A stretch of 64,000 nt of DNA from Sinomonas cellulolyticus (GTDB lineage: Bacteria; Actinomycetota; Actinomycetes; Actinomycetales; Micrococcaceae), in assembly GCF_014656475.1 (NCBI RefSeq), contig NZ_BNCM01000002.1:124001-188000 (forward strand), given 5' to 3'. The notes under the pieces were generated by a model, which made no database searches, had not been told where the DNA came from, and saw nothing but the letters and a program-made list of their open reading frames with translations. A program made the translations under genes and the position numbers. Positions 54,959-63,271 of this stretch are shown piece by piece (the stretch's first letter is position 1; every line of letters starts with the position of its first letter).

Positions 54959-54985
54959 GCATGCATTGGTGAATCTATTGCATGC
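54959..54985. promoter_or_regulatory. A+T-rich palindrome upstream of a lipoprotein gene
   Basis: GCATGCA (54959-54965) and TGCATGC (54979-54985) bracket a 13-base A/T-rich centre. It stands out in a 70% G+C setting, 138 bases before the lipoprotein start. The remainder of this 189-base gap shows no other signal. Confidence 0.45.
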
Positions 54986-55122
54986 TCGCAATTATCACCC
55001 TAAGCTTCCAGTGTCGCCGGGAGGAGTCCGCGGCCCTCCGCGCTGAGGGGGTGCACGTCCTCTCCGGCCGCGCTGCCAGCGGGACCGCGGACAACGGATC
55101 GCGGACCACGGAGAGAAGAGGC

Positions 55123-55788
55123 ATGATGCGCATTCGGTCCATGAAGCCCTTGGGCTTTGCCCTCGCTGCCGCCGCTGTCGGCGCGCTGGCGCTGTCCGGC
55201 TGCAGCGCAGTCAATCCGCAGGAGACGAAGTCCATCGTCGCCGCCGTGCCCGGCGTCCGCGGGGAGATCGGCTCGCTCCGGGTCGAGGACCTCACGGTGG
55301 TCTCGTCAGGAGGGGGAAGCGGATCGGCAAGCCTCAGCCCCGACACGCCCGGCCGGCTCGCCGGCACCGTCTTCAACGGATCGTCCTCTCCCGTGTCCGT
55401 CTCCTTCTCGACCCAGGATTCGAGCACCGTCCAGGTCACCGTTCCGAAGAACGGAGAGGTGATGCTCGGCTCGGCACAGGGCCTCGCTCCCCTCAGCCGG
55501 GCAGGCGCCATCCCTGGCGGGATGACGACCGTCACGATGGACGCCGGGGGCACTGCCCTGAAGCTGCAGGTCCCCGTGGTGGACGGCACCCTCGCCCAGT
55601 ACCGGTCCCTCCTCCCGACCCCCTCGTCCACCGGCTCGCCGGCCACCGGCTCGCCGTCCGGCAGCGGCTCGCCGTCCAGCACCGCGTCCGCGACGGGCGG
55701 AGCAACCACCGCGACGCCCACCACAACCGCAACGGCCTCGGACACGGGACGGCCGTCCCCGTCGCTGAGCATCACCCCTTCTCGCTAG
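55123..55788 (+). CDS. Secreted lipoprotein of unknown function
   Basis: This 221-residue protein has a signal with lipobox LALSGC near residue 27. A beta-rich domain (about 35-170, VEDLTVVSSGGGSGSA then TVFNGSSSPVSVSF and VQVTVPKNGEVML) resembles the bacterial Ig-like or copper-chaperone-like sandwiches found in actinobacterial lipoproteins. The tail is Ser/Thr/Pro/Gly repeats. ATG 55123 or 55126 is used; AGAGAAGAGG is the Shine-Dalgarno. Function unknown. Confidence 0.8.
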   Translation: MMRIRSMKPLGFALAAAAVGALALSGCSAVNPQETKSIVAAVPGVRGEIGSLRVEDLTVVSSGGGSGSASLSPDTPGRLAGTVFNGSSSPVSVSFSTQDSSTVQVTVPKNGEVMLGSAQGLAPLSRAGAIPGGMTTVTMDAGGTALKLQVPVVDGTLAQYRSLLPTPSSTGSPATGSPSGSGSPSSTASATGGATTATPTTTATASDTGRPSPSLSITPSR

Positions 55789-55830
55789 GGGTCTGCCAGA
55801 GGCCGCCGTGCGCCGGGCTACGCTGAAGCC

Positions 55831-56640
55831 ATGGCCGACGACGTGACCCCCTTGCGCGACCAGCCCGCCACGCGGTGGGTCGCGAGCTCTGCCCTGACCC
55901 GGTACCGCCTGGCGCCCAACCCCGGGCCGATGAGCCTGGACGGGACGAACTCATACGTCATCGCGGCGCCCGGGGCGGACTCCGTCGTCGTCGTCGACCC
56001 CGGCCCGCTCGACGGCGAGCACCTCCGCGAGCTCGCCGAGTCGGGCCGCGTGGGGCTCGTCATCCTCACCCACCACCACCCCGACCACACGGAGGCGGCC
56101 GAGGAGTTCCACCGCATGACGGGCGGCCCGGTGCGCGCGCGTGACGCCGCCCTGTGCCTCGACGCGGCCCCGCTCGAAGACGGCGAGCGCCTCGACGCCG
56201 CAGGGGTGCGGATCGAGGTCCTCGCCACGCCCGGCCACACGGCCGACTCGATCTGCCTCCACCTCCCCGAGGACGGCGAGCGGGGCTCCGTGCTGACCGG
56301 CGACACGATCCTCGGACGCGGCACCACGGTGGTCATGTACCCGGACGGCCGCCTCGGCGACTACCTCGCCACGCTCCGCCGGCTCGAGGCGCTGGGGCCG
56401 GCCACGGTGCTGCCGGCCCACGGGCCGGTGCTGCCGGACCTCGGGCAGATCGCCGCGGCCTACCTCGCCCACCGCGAGGAGCGGCTCGACCAGGTGCGGG
56501 GAGCGCTCGCCCAGCTCGGCCAGGACGCGTCGATCGCGGCCGTCACGGACGCCGTCTACACGGACATCGACGCGAGCGTGCGCCGCGCCGCGGAGAACTC
56601 GGTTGCCGCCCAGCTCGACTACCTGCGCGGCTGGGCCTAG
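55831..56640 (+). CDS. Metallo-beta-lactamase-fold hydrolase (LACTB2-like)
   Basis: This 269-residue protein has the zinc motif THHHPDHTEAA, the later histidine of TPGHTADS and the GDTILGRG aspartate. A C-terminal helical region with HREERLDQV, as in LACTB2-type proteins, follows. These act as RNA endonucleases or thioesterases. TACGCT (55819-55824) lies six bases before the ATG, so it is probably leaderless. Confidence 0.9.
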   Translation: MADDVTPLRDQPATRWVASSALTRYRLAPNPGPMSLDGTNSYVIAAPGADSVVVVDPGPLDGEHLRELAESGRVGLVILTHHHPDHTEAAEEFHRMTGGPVRARDAALCLDAAPLEDGERLDAAGVRIEVLATPGHTADSICLHLPEDGERGSVLTGDTILGRGTTVVMYPDGRLGDYLATLRRLEALGPATVLPAHGPVLPDLGQIAAAYLAHREERLDQVRGALAQLGQDASIAAVTDAVYTDIDASVRRAAENSVAAQLDYLRGWA

Positions 56641-56642
56641 AC

Positions 56643-56703
56643 GGCGCCGGAACCGGCGCCCCCGAGTACAGGCCGTAGCCCCCGGAATGTGCAGGCCGGG
56701 GCT
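56643..56703. terminator. Convergent terminator region
   Basis: GGCGCCGG (56643-56650) pairs with CCGGCGCC (56653-56660). A second stem, AGCCCCCGG with CCGGGGCT, follows at about 56677-56703 and ends at the acylphosphatase stop. Together they separate the MBL gene from the acylphosphatase gene on the other strand. Confidence 0.65.
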
Positions 56704-57071
56704 CAGTACAGGCTGAACCGGCTGAACTCCCCCGTTGCAGGCCCGATGCCCGCCTCGACCTGGTCCACGCGCCCGGGCGTCCCATCGGACCGGAGCCACG
56801 CCAGCAGCCCCTCGACCTCGCCACGCGGCCCTTCCGCGACGACCTTCACCGTCCCGTCGGGGAGGTTGCCCGCAGACCCCACCAGGCCGCGCTTCTCCGC
56901 CTCCCCCAGCGTCCAGTAGCGGAATCCCACTCCCTGCACCACCCCGGAGACCCGCGCCTCGAGCCGTGCCTGCCCGCCTGCGGCGCCGGAAGCGCCGGAA
57001 GCGCCGGGCGAGCTGTCAGGGCGAGGCGGGGAGTCGGCGTCGTGCGTTCCGTGGCGGCGGAAGAGCGGCAT
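56703..57071 (-). CDS. Acylphosphatase
   Basis: This 122-residue protein has the acylphosphatase signature [13 protein letters not shown], with the catalytic Arg, and [14 protein letters not shown], with the catalytic Asn. The first 35 residues are a variable Ser/Gly/Pro extension. It hydrolyses acyl phosphates such as acetyl phosphate. It starts three bases after the stop of the PAP2-like gene on the same strand and is probably co-transcribed. Confidence 0.92.
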   Translation of the reverse strand: MPLFRRHGTHDADSPPRPDSSPGASGASGAAGGQARLEARVSGVVQGVGFRYWTLGEAEKRGLVGSAGNLPDGTVKVVAEGPRGEVEGLLAWLRSDGTPGRVDQVEAGIGPATGEFSRFSLY

Positions 57072-57074
57072 GCC

Positions 57075-57788
57075 TCAAGTCTCCGCCGAGGACCGGGAGC
57101 GCGCCACCTCCGTATCGACAGCCCGGGCCGACTCCCCCGGCTCCGGGAGGCGGAGCGAGTCGATCCACACCACCGTGGCGAGCACGAGGGCGCTGATCGC
57201 CCAGGAGGCCAGCACATCGGTGAACCAGTGCATGCCCAGATACAGGTCGCAGGCACCCACGGCGAGCCCCACGAGCGCGGCAGCGAGCGCGGCAGGTCCC
57301 GTTCCCCGCGACGCGGAGCGCCGCGAGTGGGCCAGGTACAGCCCGGCGAACAGCAGCGTCAGGACTGCGGAGGCATGGCCGGCCGGGAAGGCCGGCATGC
57401 CCGAGCTGCCCATTGCCTCGAACCACACCGGCGGCCGGGCGCGGTCCACCCAGAGGCGGACACCGGCCACGAGGAGCACATCGGCGAGGACCGCGCCGAC
57501 CAGGAGCAGCGGCCGCATGAGCTCTCGCCGGGACACGCCCCATGCGAGGCCCGCGACCGCCGCGATTCCCAGTGCGATGAGCGGACCCGACCCCGTGCGG
57601 AGTGCCACCGCGACGGCGGTCAGCGACCCCGAGCGGTGGGAGGCGAGCCAGTCGAGGATCGGCCAGTCGAGGTCGGCGAGGCCCCAGTCACCCGCCACGG
57701 ATTCGAGCAGCCACCCGAACACCAGGATGCCCGCCGCTCCGAGGGCGACGGCCGCGGCGCGCCTCGAGGATGGACGGACATGGAGCAT
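57075..57788 (-). CDS. PAP2-fold membrane protein with degenerate active site
   Basis: This 237-residue polytopic protein aligns with PAP2 phosphatases, but the signature is altered: RLWVDRARP (Lys to Arg in KX6RP), FPAGHAS (Ser to Ala in PSGH) and CDLYLGMHWFTD (Ser-Arg to Cys-Asp in SRX5HX3D). The two histidines and the last Asp remain. The loss of the conserved Arg suggests weak activity or a changed substrate. A GAAGG Shine-Dalgarno precedes the ATG. Confidence 0.85.
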   Translation of the reverse strand: MLHVRPSSRRAAAVALGAAGILVFGWLLESVAGDWGLADLDWPILDWLASHRSGSLTAVAVALRTGSGPLIALGIAAVAGLAWGVSRRELMRPLLLVGAVLADVLLVAGVRLWVDRARPPVWFEAMGSSGMPAFPAGHASAVLTLLFAGLYLAHSRRSASRGTGPAALAAALVGLAVGACDLYLGMHWFTDVLASWAISALVLATVVWIDSLRLPEPGESARAVDTEVARSRSSAET

Positions 57789-57924
57789 CCTTCGAGTCTC
57801 GCGCGGAGACGTTGGAGCGTGCCGGGAGGAAGCTCGGCGGCAGCTGGGAATCACGCGGGCGTGGCGTGGCCGCTCGGCTCGGCGGACCGTTCCGGTGCGG
57901 CCGCACCGGCGGTAGCGTGGCGGC

Positions 57925-59862
57925 ATGAGCGAGCTCCTGCAGCCGTCCCTGCACCGCCAGCACGTCGCAGTGGCCGCACCCTCCCAGGTGTGGCTGGGGC
58001 CCGACGGCCGGCTCACACCCGAACCCGCCGGCCTCACCGGCGTCTTCCATGCCGACACGCGCTTCCTGCACCGCGTGCAGGTGACGGTGGACGGCGCCGA
58101 GCCGCAGCCGGTGGGAGTGTCCTCCGCAGGGGGCGTGCTCACCGTGGAGGGCCTCGCCCGCAACATCCCGGGGCCCACGCTGGACCCCGCGGTCCGGGTG
58201 GTGCAGACCTGGACCGTCATGCCCGGCGCGGTGCGGCACCGGATCGAGCTCTCCACGGCCCTCCCGGACCTCGACTGCACCCTCGCGGTGCACCTCGGCG
58301 CGGACTTCGCGCCCATGGCAGCGGTGAGGGTCGGGGGCACCGCGGTGCCGGTGGAGCCCTCGCACGACGCCGGGCGGCTCGTCTGGGCGGCGGACGGCAA
58401 GAGCGCGGTGGTCACCCCGGAGACCCCCGGCGCACGCGTCGCGACGGCGATCGACGTGGAATCGGACGACACGGACGGCTTCCCGTCCGGGCACCCGTCC
58501 CTCGTCTGGTCGGCCACGGTGCGCCGCGGAGTGCCGTACGCCGCGGAGTGGAGCGTCGCGCTCGAGGATGCCGGCGCCGTCGTGCGCGCCGCCCCTCCCG
58601 CGGACGGCGCCGAGACAGCCGGAACAGGTCCCGCCGCCCGGCTCGAGGCCGCCTCGCTGCGCCAGCTCGCGGGGCTGCGGCTCGCCACGACCCGCGAGCC
58701 GGACGCACCGTTCCTGGCCGCGGGTGCGCCATGGTACTTCACGCTGTTCGGACGCGACTCGCTGTGGGCCGCGCGGCTCCTGCTGCCCCGCGATTCCGCG
58801 CTCGGGGCCGGCACACTGCGGGCGCTCGCGGCCTACCAGGGGTCAGAGCGGGACGTGGAGTCCGCGGAGGAGCCGGGGAAGATCCCGCACGAGATCCGCG
58901 CACGGGAACTTGTGGTCTCGCACGGGCCCGGCGGCGACCAGCTCCGCCTGCCGCCCGTGTACTACGGCACGGTCGACGCAACCGCGCTGTGGCTCTGCCT
59001 CCTCGGAGAGCTGTGGGCCACGGGCAGGGCGCCGGAGGCCGTCCGCGCGCTCGTGCCGGCCGCGAGGCGCGCAGCCGACTGGCTGCTCGCCTCGGCCACG
59101 GGCCCGGGCGGCTTCCTCGCCTACCGCGACGAGTCCGGTCACGGCCTGAGCAACCAGGGCTGGAAGGACTCGGCAGACGCGATGCAGTTCATGGACGGCC
59201 GCCACGCGCAGGGGCCGATCGCACTCGCCGAGGTGCAGGGGTATGCGCACCAGGCCGCGGTCGCTGCCGCGGACCTGTTCGACGAGCTCCCCGGCGGCGG
59301 TGGGTCGGGCCTGCGCACCGCGGCGGCGGAGCTGCGGGAGTTCGCCTCGGCGCTCAGGGCCCGCTTCCGGGAGTCCTTCTGGGTGGACGACGCCGTGGGC
59401 CCGTTCCCGGCGATGGCGCTCGACGGCGGCGGCACTCCCCTCGATGCCCCCGGCTCGAACATGGGCCATCTCCTCGGCACCGGACTGCTCGACGCGGAGG
59501 AGGCACAGCTCGTGGTGGACCGGCTGCTCGAGCCCGAACTGTTCAGCGGGTACGGGATCCGGACCCTCACCACGGCCGCCGCCGGCTACTGGCCGCTGAG
59601 CTACCACTGCGGCTCCGTCTGGGCGCACGACACCGCCATCGCGATCCGCGGCATGCGGGCGGAGGGCTTCAACCCCGAGGCGGCGAAGGTGGCGCGCGGC
59701 CTGCTGCGTGCCTCGGAGTCGTTCGGCGGGTCACTGCCGGAGCTTTTCTCGGGCGTTGGCACCGACTCGTCCGACCGGGCCCTCGCCTATCCCGCGGCCT
59801 GCCATCCGCAGGCATGGAGCGCAGCGTCGGCGGTCGTGGTGGCCCAGGCCCTCGCTCCCTGA
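57925..59862 (+). CDS. Glycogen debranching-type amylo-alpha-1,6-glucosidase
   Basis: This 645-residue cytoplasmic protein has an N-terminal GDE_N_bis domain (about 10-210; GVFHADTRFLHRVQV) and a C-terminal (alpha/alpha)6-barrel with WYFTLFGRDSLWAARLLLP, GWKDSADAMQF and YHCGSVWAHDTAIAI. These are signatures of archaeal- and bacterial-type debranching enzymes of the GH133/GDE_C group. TAGCGT (57913-57918) six bases before the ATG indicates a leaderless mRNA. It is divergent from the PAP2-like gene. Confidence 0.9.
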   Translation: MSELLQPSLHRQHVAVAAPSQVWLGPDGRLTPEPAGLTGVFHADTRFLHRVQVTVDGAEPQPVGVSSAGGVLTVEGLARNIPGPTLDPAVRVVQTWTVMPGAVRHRIELSTALPDLDCTLAVHLGADFAPMAAVRVGGTAVPVEPSHDAGRLVWAADGKSAVVTPETPGARVATAIDVESDDTDGFPSGHPSLVWSATVRRGVPYAAEWSVALEDAGAVVRAAPPADGAETAGTGPAARLEAASLRQLAGLRLATTREPDAPFLAAGAPWYFTLFGRDSLWAARLLLPRDSALGAGTLRALAAYQGSERDVESAEEPGKIPHEIRARELVVSHGPGGDQLRLPPVYYGTVDATALWLCLLGELWATGRAPEAVRALVPAARRAADWLLASATGPGGFLAYRDESGHGLSNQGWKDSADAMQFMDGRHAQGPIALAEVQGYAHQAAVAAADLFDELPGGGGSGLRTAAAELREFASALRARFRESFWVDDAVGPFPAMALDGGGTPLDAPGSNMGHLLGTGLLDAEEAQLVVDRLLEPELFSGYGIRTLTTAAAGYWPLSYHCGSVWAHDTAIAIRGMRAEGFNPEAAKVARGLLRASESFGGSLPELFSGVGTDSSDRALAYPAACHPQAWSAASAVVVAQALAP

Positions 59863-59898
59863 CCTGCACCCGGTGCCAGTCCGCGCCCACCGCAGCCG

Positions 59899-60489
59899 TC
59901 AGGGGCGCTTCTTCTGCGGGTAGATCGTCTCGTGCCGGGCAAGCATGGCCACGTACTCGCCGATCTTGCGCGCCCGCGTCTCGGGCCGCTTCACCGAGGT
60001 GGTCCGGTAGATGAGCGCGAACCGGTTGGTGGAGGTCAGGACCTCGAACATCGCCTGCGCCTCCGGCACCGCCGCGATGGCGGCGGCGAGGTCCTCGGGC
60101 ACCTCGGCGGTGGCGGCTCCTCCGTAGGCGCGTTCCCACCGCCCGTCCGCCTTGGCGGCCTCGACGGCGGAGCGCCCGGCGTCCGTCATGCGCCCCTCGG
60201 CCTCGAGCCGCGCCACCCGTTCCACGTTCGCCTTGGACCACAGGCTCCCCCGCCTCCGAGGCGTGAAGCGGACCGCCGAGCTCTCCGCATCGCGGGTCCG
60301 CAGCTGGCCGTCGATCCAGCCGAAGCACAGTGCCTCGAGCACCGCAGGCTCGTACTGCAGCCCGGTGACGCTGCCGCCCTTCTTGTGGAGCACGAGCCAC
60401 ACGCCCGGGCTCTCGGCATGATGAGCGGTGAGCCACTCGCGCCACGCGGGGGCATCGGGGACCAAGAGCTCGGGCAGTTCCACGGCCAT
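59899..60489 (-). CDS. YdeI/OmpD-associated family protein
   Basis: This 196-residue protein matches YdeI: WLTAHHAESPGVWLVLHKK at the start, ALCFGWIDGQLRTRD in the core, RFTPRRRGSLWSKANVERV and the C-terminal RKIGEYVAMLARHETIYP. The family is linked to resistance to cationic peptides in enterobacteria, but its biochemical role in actinobacteria is unknown. It converges on the debranching gene. Confidence 0.87.
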   Translation of the reverse strand: MAVELPELLVPDAPAWREWLTAHHAESPGVWLVLHKKGGSVTGLQYEPAVLEALCFGWIDGQLRTRDAESSAVRFTPRRRGSLWSKANVERVARLEAEGRMTDAGRSAVEAAKADGRWERAYGGAATAEVPEDLAAAIAAVPEAQAMFEVLTSTNRFALIYRTTSVKRPETRARKIGEYVAMLARHETIYPQKKRP

Positions 60490-60536
60490 GGCCCCAAGGC
60501 TTCCGCGCCGAGGCCGCTCCGCGCAACCATGGAGCC

Positions 60537-61304
60537 ATGCTCCGTGTCCTCCCCACCCGTTTCACGTCCGCGCTGCCCGAGCTCCGGCGGCTCCTGCTCG
60601 ACCTCGGGCTCGTCCCCGCCGAGGAGGGCCAGGGCTGGGCCGTCCTGGACTCGCGCAGCGGGCGGGTGCGCCTGCGCACGGCGGACCCCGGCTCGGAGCG
60701 TGACGGCACCGTGGTGTTCGGCGTGGAGATCCGCGACCCGGCGGAGTTCGCGCGCCGGACCGCGGACGACGGCGGCAGCGCAGCCCTCGTCGAGAGCCCG
60801 GCCGGCGCGCGGGTGCTCGTCACGGGCCCGGATGGCTTCTCGTTCTACGCCGAACCCACCGGGCACACGGGCCAGTATGTCGACGCGGACCCTGATCTGG
60901 CGGTGCGGCTCGAGTGGCGTACCCCCGATCCCGGTGGCGCCGCGGCAACGCTCGCCGCGATCGGCGCACGACGCCGGGCCGACACCCTGGGGCCGGAGGG
61001 CTCGCGTGAGTTCACGGCCAAGAACGGCGGCGTCCTGGCCGCAGTGCCCGCACCCATGGCCTCCGCTGCACTCGCCTTCGAGTACGCGGGTCCGCTCGGG
61101 GAACTCGAGGCCCGGCTGGCCCTGGCCGGCTGGACCGTGGAGCACGACGGCGCGGACCACGGCGGCGCAGGAGACGCGGTGCGGGAGGCGGCCGAGGCGC
61201 CCGGGCGAGCGGACGGCGTCGTGCACGTCACCGTGCCGCTGCCGGACGGGAGCGACGTCATGGTGCTCGTCTCCAAGGGCCACGTCCCGGCATCGATGCG
61301 GTAG
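60537..61304 (+). CDS. VOC-like two-domain protein
   Basis: This 255-residue protein appears to carry two VOC-type halves: one around FGVEIRDPAEFARR with GPDGFSFYAEPTG, and another later with LAFEYAGPLGELEAR and VHVTVPLPDGSDVMVLV. The typical metal ligands are not obvious. Its start lies 47 bases from the YdeI start on the other strand. Its function is unknown; ligand binding is likely. Confidence 0.65.
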   Translation: MLRVLPTRFTSALPELRRLLLDLGLVPAEEGQGWAVLDSRSGRVRLRTADPGSERDGTVVFGVEIRDPAEFARRTADDGGSAALVESPAGARVLVTGPDGFSFYAEPTGHTGQYVDADPDLAVRLEWRTPDPGGAAATLAAIGARRRADTLGPEGSREFTAKNGGVLAAVPAPMASAALAFEYAGPLGELEARLALAGWTVEHDGADHGGAGDAVREAAEAPGRADGVVHVTVPLPDGSDVMVLVSKGHVPASMR

Positions 61305-61314
61305 AACAGTAGGC

Positions 61315-61854
61315 ATGGCAGTTCGCACCCCCGACCCGTATCCCGGCTGGCTCTCCCCCGAGGACCTCTACGAGGCGCGGAACCGGCTGCCCATGCTGTA
61401 CGTCGAGGCGCTTCCCGTGCGGCTGGACCCGCTCGGCTACGTCAACGAGGTGGGCCTCCTGCTCCAGGCCGACGATGAGGGCAACATGATGCGCTCCCTG
61501 GTCTCCGGCCGGGTGCTGTACAAGGAGACCATCCGCGCCGCCCTCCTGCGCCACCTCGAGAAGGACCTCGGCCCCCTCGCCCTGCCGCAGCTGCCCGTGA
61601 GCCCGGTGCCGTTCACGGTGGTCGAGTACTTCCCCTCCCCGTCCCAGACCGGATTCACGGACGAGCGCCAGCACGCCGTCTCCCTCGCGTACGTCATCCC
61701 CGTGACCGGCGAGTGCCAGCCGCGCCAGGACGCCCTCGAGCTGACCTGGATGTCCCCGGCCGAGGTGCTCAGCGGCCCGGTGCAGATGGAGTTCGTGGGC
61801 GGTCGCGGCGAGCTGGTGAGGCAGGCCCTCGCGTTCGCGGGGATCGCACCCTAG
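61315..61854 (+). CDS. Nudix-like protein (DUF4916 type)
   Basis: This 179-residue protein begins MAVRTPDPYPGWLSPEDLYE and has the pattern of the actinobacterial DUF4916 group, which has a Nudix fold with an imperfect Nudix box (VSGRVLYKETIRAALLRHLEKDLG; the usual REUXEE acids are not all present). TAGAAC (61302-61307) lies seven bases before the ATG. Catalysis is uncertain because of the incomplete box. Confidence 0.78.
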   Translation: MAVRTPDPYPGWLSPEDLYEARNRLPMLYVEALPVRLDPLGYVNEVGLLLQADDEGNMMRSLVSGRVLYKETIRAALLRHLEKDLGPLALPQLPVSPVPFTVVEYFPSPSQTGFTDERQHAVSLAYVIPVTGECQPRQDALELTWMSPAEVLSGPVQMEFVGGRGELVRQALAFAGIAP

Positions 61855-61879
61855 CCCAGCGCGCCTCGGTGTGGCCGTT

Positions 61880-61895
61880 ACCAATTGTTTATAAG
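61880..61895 (+). promoter_or_regulatory. A+T-rich promoter candidate
   Basis: The stretch ACCAATTGTTTATAAG contains TTTATA and TATAAG as possible -10 hexamers. It stands 37 bases before ATG 61932, which has a GGAGGA Shine-Dalgarno. Confidence 0.4.
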
Positions 61896-61931
61896 GTGGA
61901 ACCGGACCGACAGCCATCACGGAGGACCCAG

Positions 61932-63134
61932 ATGCAGCACAGCTCGGGGCCGCACGAGCGGCCAGGAACCGCGGAGTTCCACGAGATCGACGCCCACGAG
62001 CTAAAGCCCGGCCTGCGGTTGCTCCTGCCTGAGCCCGAGGGCGACGCGGCCGGTGCCAACGGGCCGGCCGCCCGCACAGCCGCCGGCGACGGCACTGGTC
62101 CGGAGGACGCTGAGACGGCGGAGATCCTCGAGATCGACACGGTGCTGGACGACTACGGGAACCCGGCGCTGTACTTCGCCGTCATGGACAACCACATCAA
62201 CCTGAGGGTGGCGCACGGCACCCGCGTGAAGGTCAGCCGGGGCAAGGCCGCGCGGCCCGCGGACCTGCTGTTCTCGGGCCCGGTCCCCTCGCCGGCTGCG
62301 GGGGCGGCGGCCCCTGAGCCCGACGCCGGATCCCCCACGGCTGACGCCGCGCCAGCCGAAGCCGATCCAGAGGCGGCACCCTCCGCCGCACGGCCGGGCC
62401 TTGAGCCCTCCACGCCGCCTGCGCCGCTCCGAGGCCCTGCGCAGATCACCCTCGACACCGGGGACGTCGTCGTGGTCCCGGGCGCGGCGCCGGCAGGCCC
62501 GCTCGGCGCCCGGCCCGATCTGGTGGCCCGCATCCCGGTTCCGTCGGAGGAGCCCGAGGAGCTCATGGCTCGCATCGACTCCGAACACCCTGGGCGCCAT
62601 GCGGTCAATGAACTCGCCCGGCGGCTCGAACGCGGCATCAACGTCAAGTCCGGCGCATGCCTGAAGGACCTCCGCGACCTCGCCTATGAGCTCTACGTGG
62701 GCCAGGCGGATCCCGCCGCAGCGCTCCAGGTGGCGGACCTGCTCACCGTCCTGCCCTACGACGGCAACCCCGCCCGCTGGTCCTCCATCGAGTCCGCCCT
62801 GGCCCTGGCCGCCCACTTGGCCCGCGAGAGCGGGGACGAGGACCGGGCAGCCGTGTACAGCCAGCTCCTGCGAGCCCCTGACACGGTTGAAACTGACCCA
62901 TTCCGCGCCAAGATGGCCGAGCGCGTGCGCGAGCGGGTCCTCAACCAGCCCAATTTGTACGACAAGGAGGTTGCCCGCGCCGCTGGCGCGAAGGACCACG
63001 CCGAGGAGCGTGCCTGGCGCATGCTGCGGCTCGGCAGCCTCCTGCACCTGCGGGCCCACGGCGGCTCGAGGGCCTTCCCTGCCGACGAGCTGGACCGCCG
63101 CATCGACGTGGAGCTGGACGCCGTCCGCGGCTGA
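61932..63134 (+). CDS. Conserved protein of unknown function, 400 residues
   Basis: I do not recognise this protein. Residues about 15-115 are a beta-rich domain (FHEIDAHELKPGLRLLLP, then YGNPALYFAVMDNHINLRV). A Pro/Ala/Glu low-complexity linker follows (about 120-185). The C-terminal half is helical and looks like TPR-type repeats (ALQVADLLTVLPYDGN, ALALAAHLARES). No signal peptide or membrane helix is seen. It is transcribed from its own promoter and ends at the GGGGTCAC repeat array. Confidence 0.65.
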   Translation: MQHSSGPHERPGTAEFHEIDAHELKPGLRLLLPEPEGDAAGANGPAARTAAGDGTGPEDAETAEILEIDTVLDDYGNPALYFAVMDNHINLRVAHGTRVKVSRGKAARPADLLFSGPVPSPAAGAAAPEPDAGSPTADAAPAEADPEAAPSAARPGLEPSTPPAPLRGPAQITLDTGDVVVVPGAAPAGPLGARPDLVARIPVPSEEPEELMARIDSEHPGRHAVNELARRLERGINVKSGACLKDLRDLAYELYVGQADPAAALQVADLLTVLPYDGNPARWSSIESALALAAHLARESGDEDRAAVYSQLLRAPDTVETDPFRAKMAERVRERVLNQPNLYDKEVARAAGAKDHAEERAWRMLRLGSLLHLRAHGGSRAFPADELDRRIDVELDAVRG

Positions 63135-63146
63135 CGCCCTCCGCGC

Positions 63147-63255
63147 CCGGGGTCACCTCCTCGTTCCGGGGTCACCTCCGCGCCCGGGGTCACCTCCTCG
63201 TTCCGGGGTCACCTCCGCGCCCGGGGTCACCTCCCTGCAGGGACGTGACCCCGGG
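63147..63255. repeat. Tandem array of CCGGGGTCACCTCC ending in a 36-base palindrome
   Basis: Five direct copies start at 63147, 63166, 63184, 63203 and 63221, alternating 19 and 18 bases apart, so the real unit is a 37-base pair of copies. One inverted copy (CCGGGGTCACGTCC read on minus) lies at 63241-63254. The last direct and inverted copies form a near-perfect hairpin (63220-63255) around the palindrome TCCCTGCAGGGA. Relatives of the same element occur at 37114-37148. Confidence 0.85.
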
Positions 63256-63271
63256 ACCGCGAGAGGCGGGA

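Noticed and set aside
63147..63255. CRISPR array
   Set aside because: Units are 18-19 bases apart with almost no spacer, there are no unique spacers and no cas genes.
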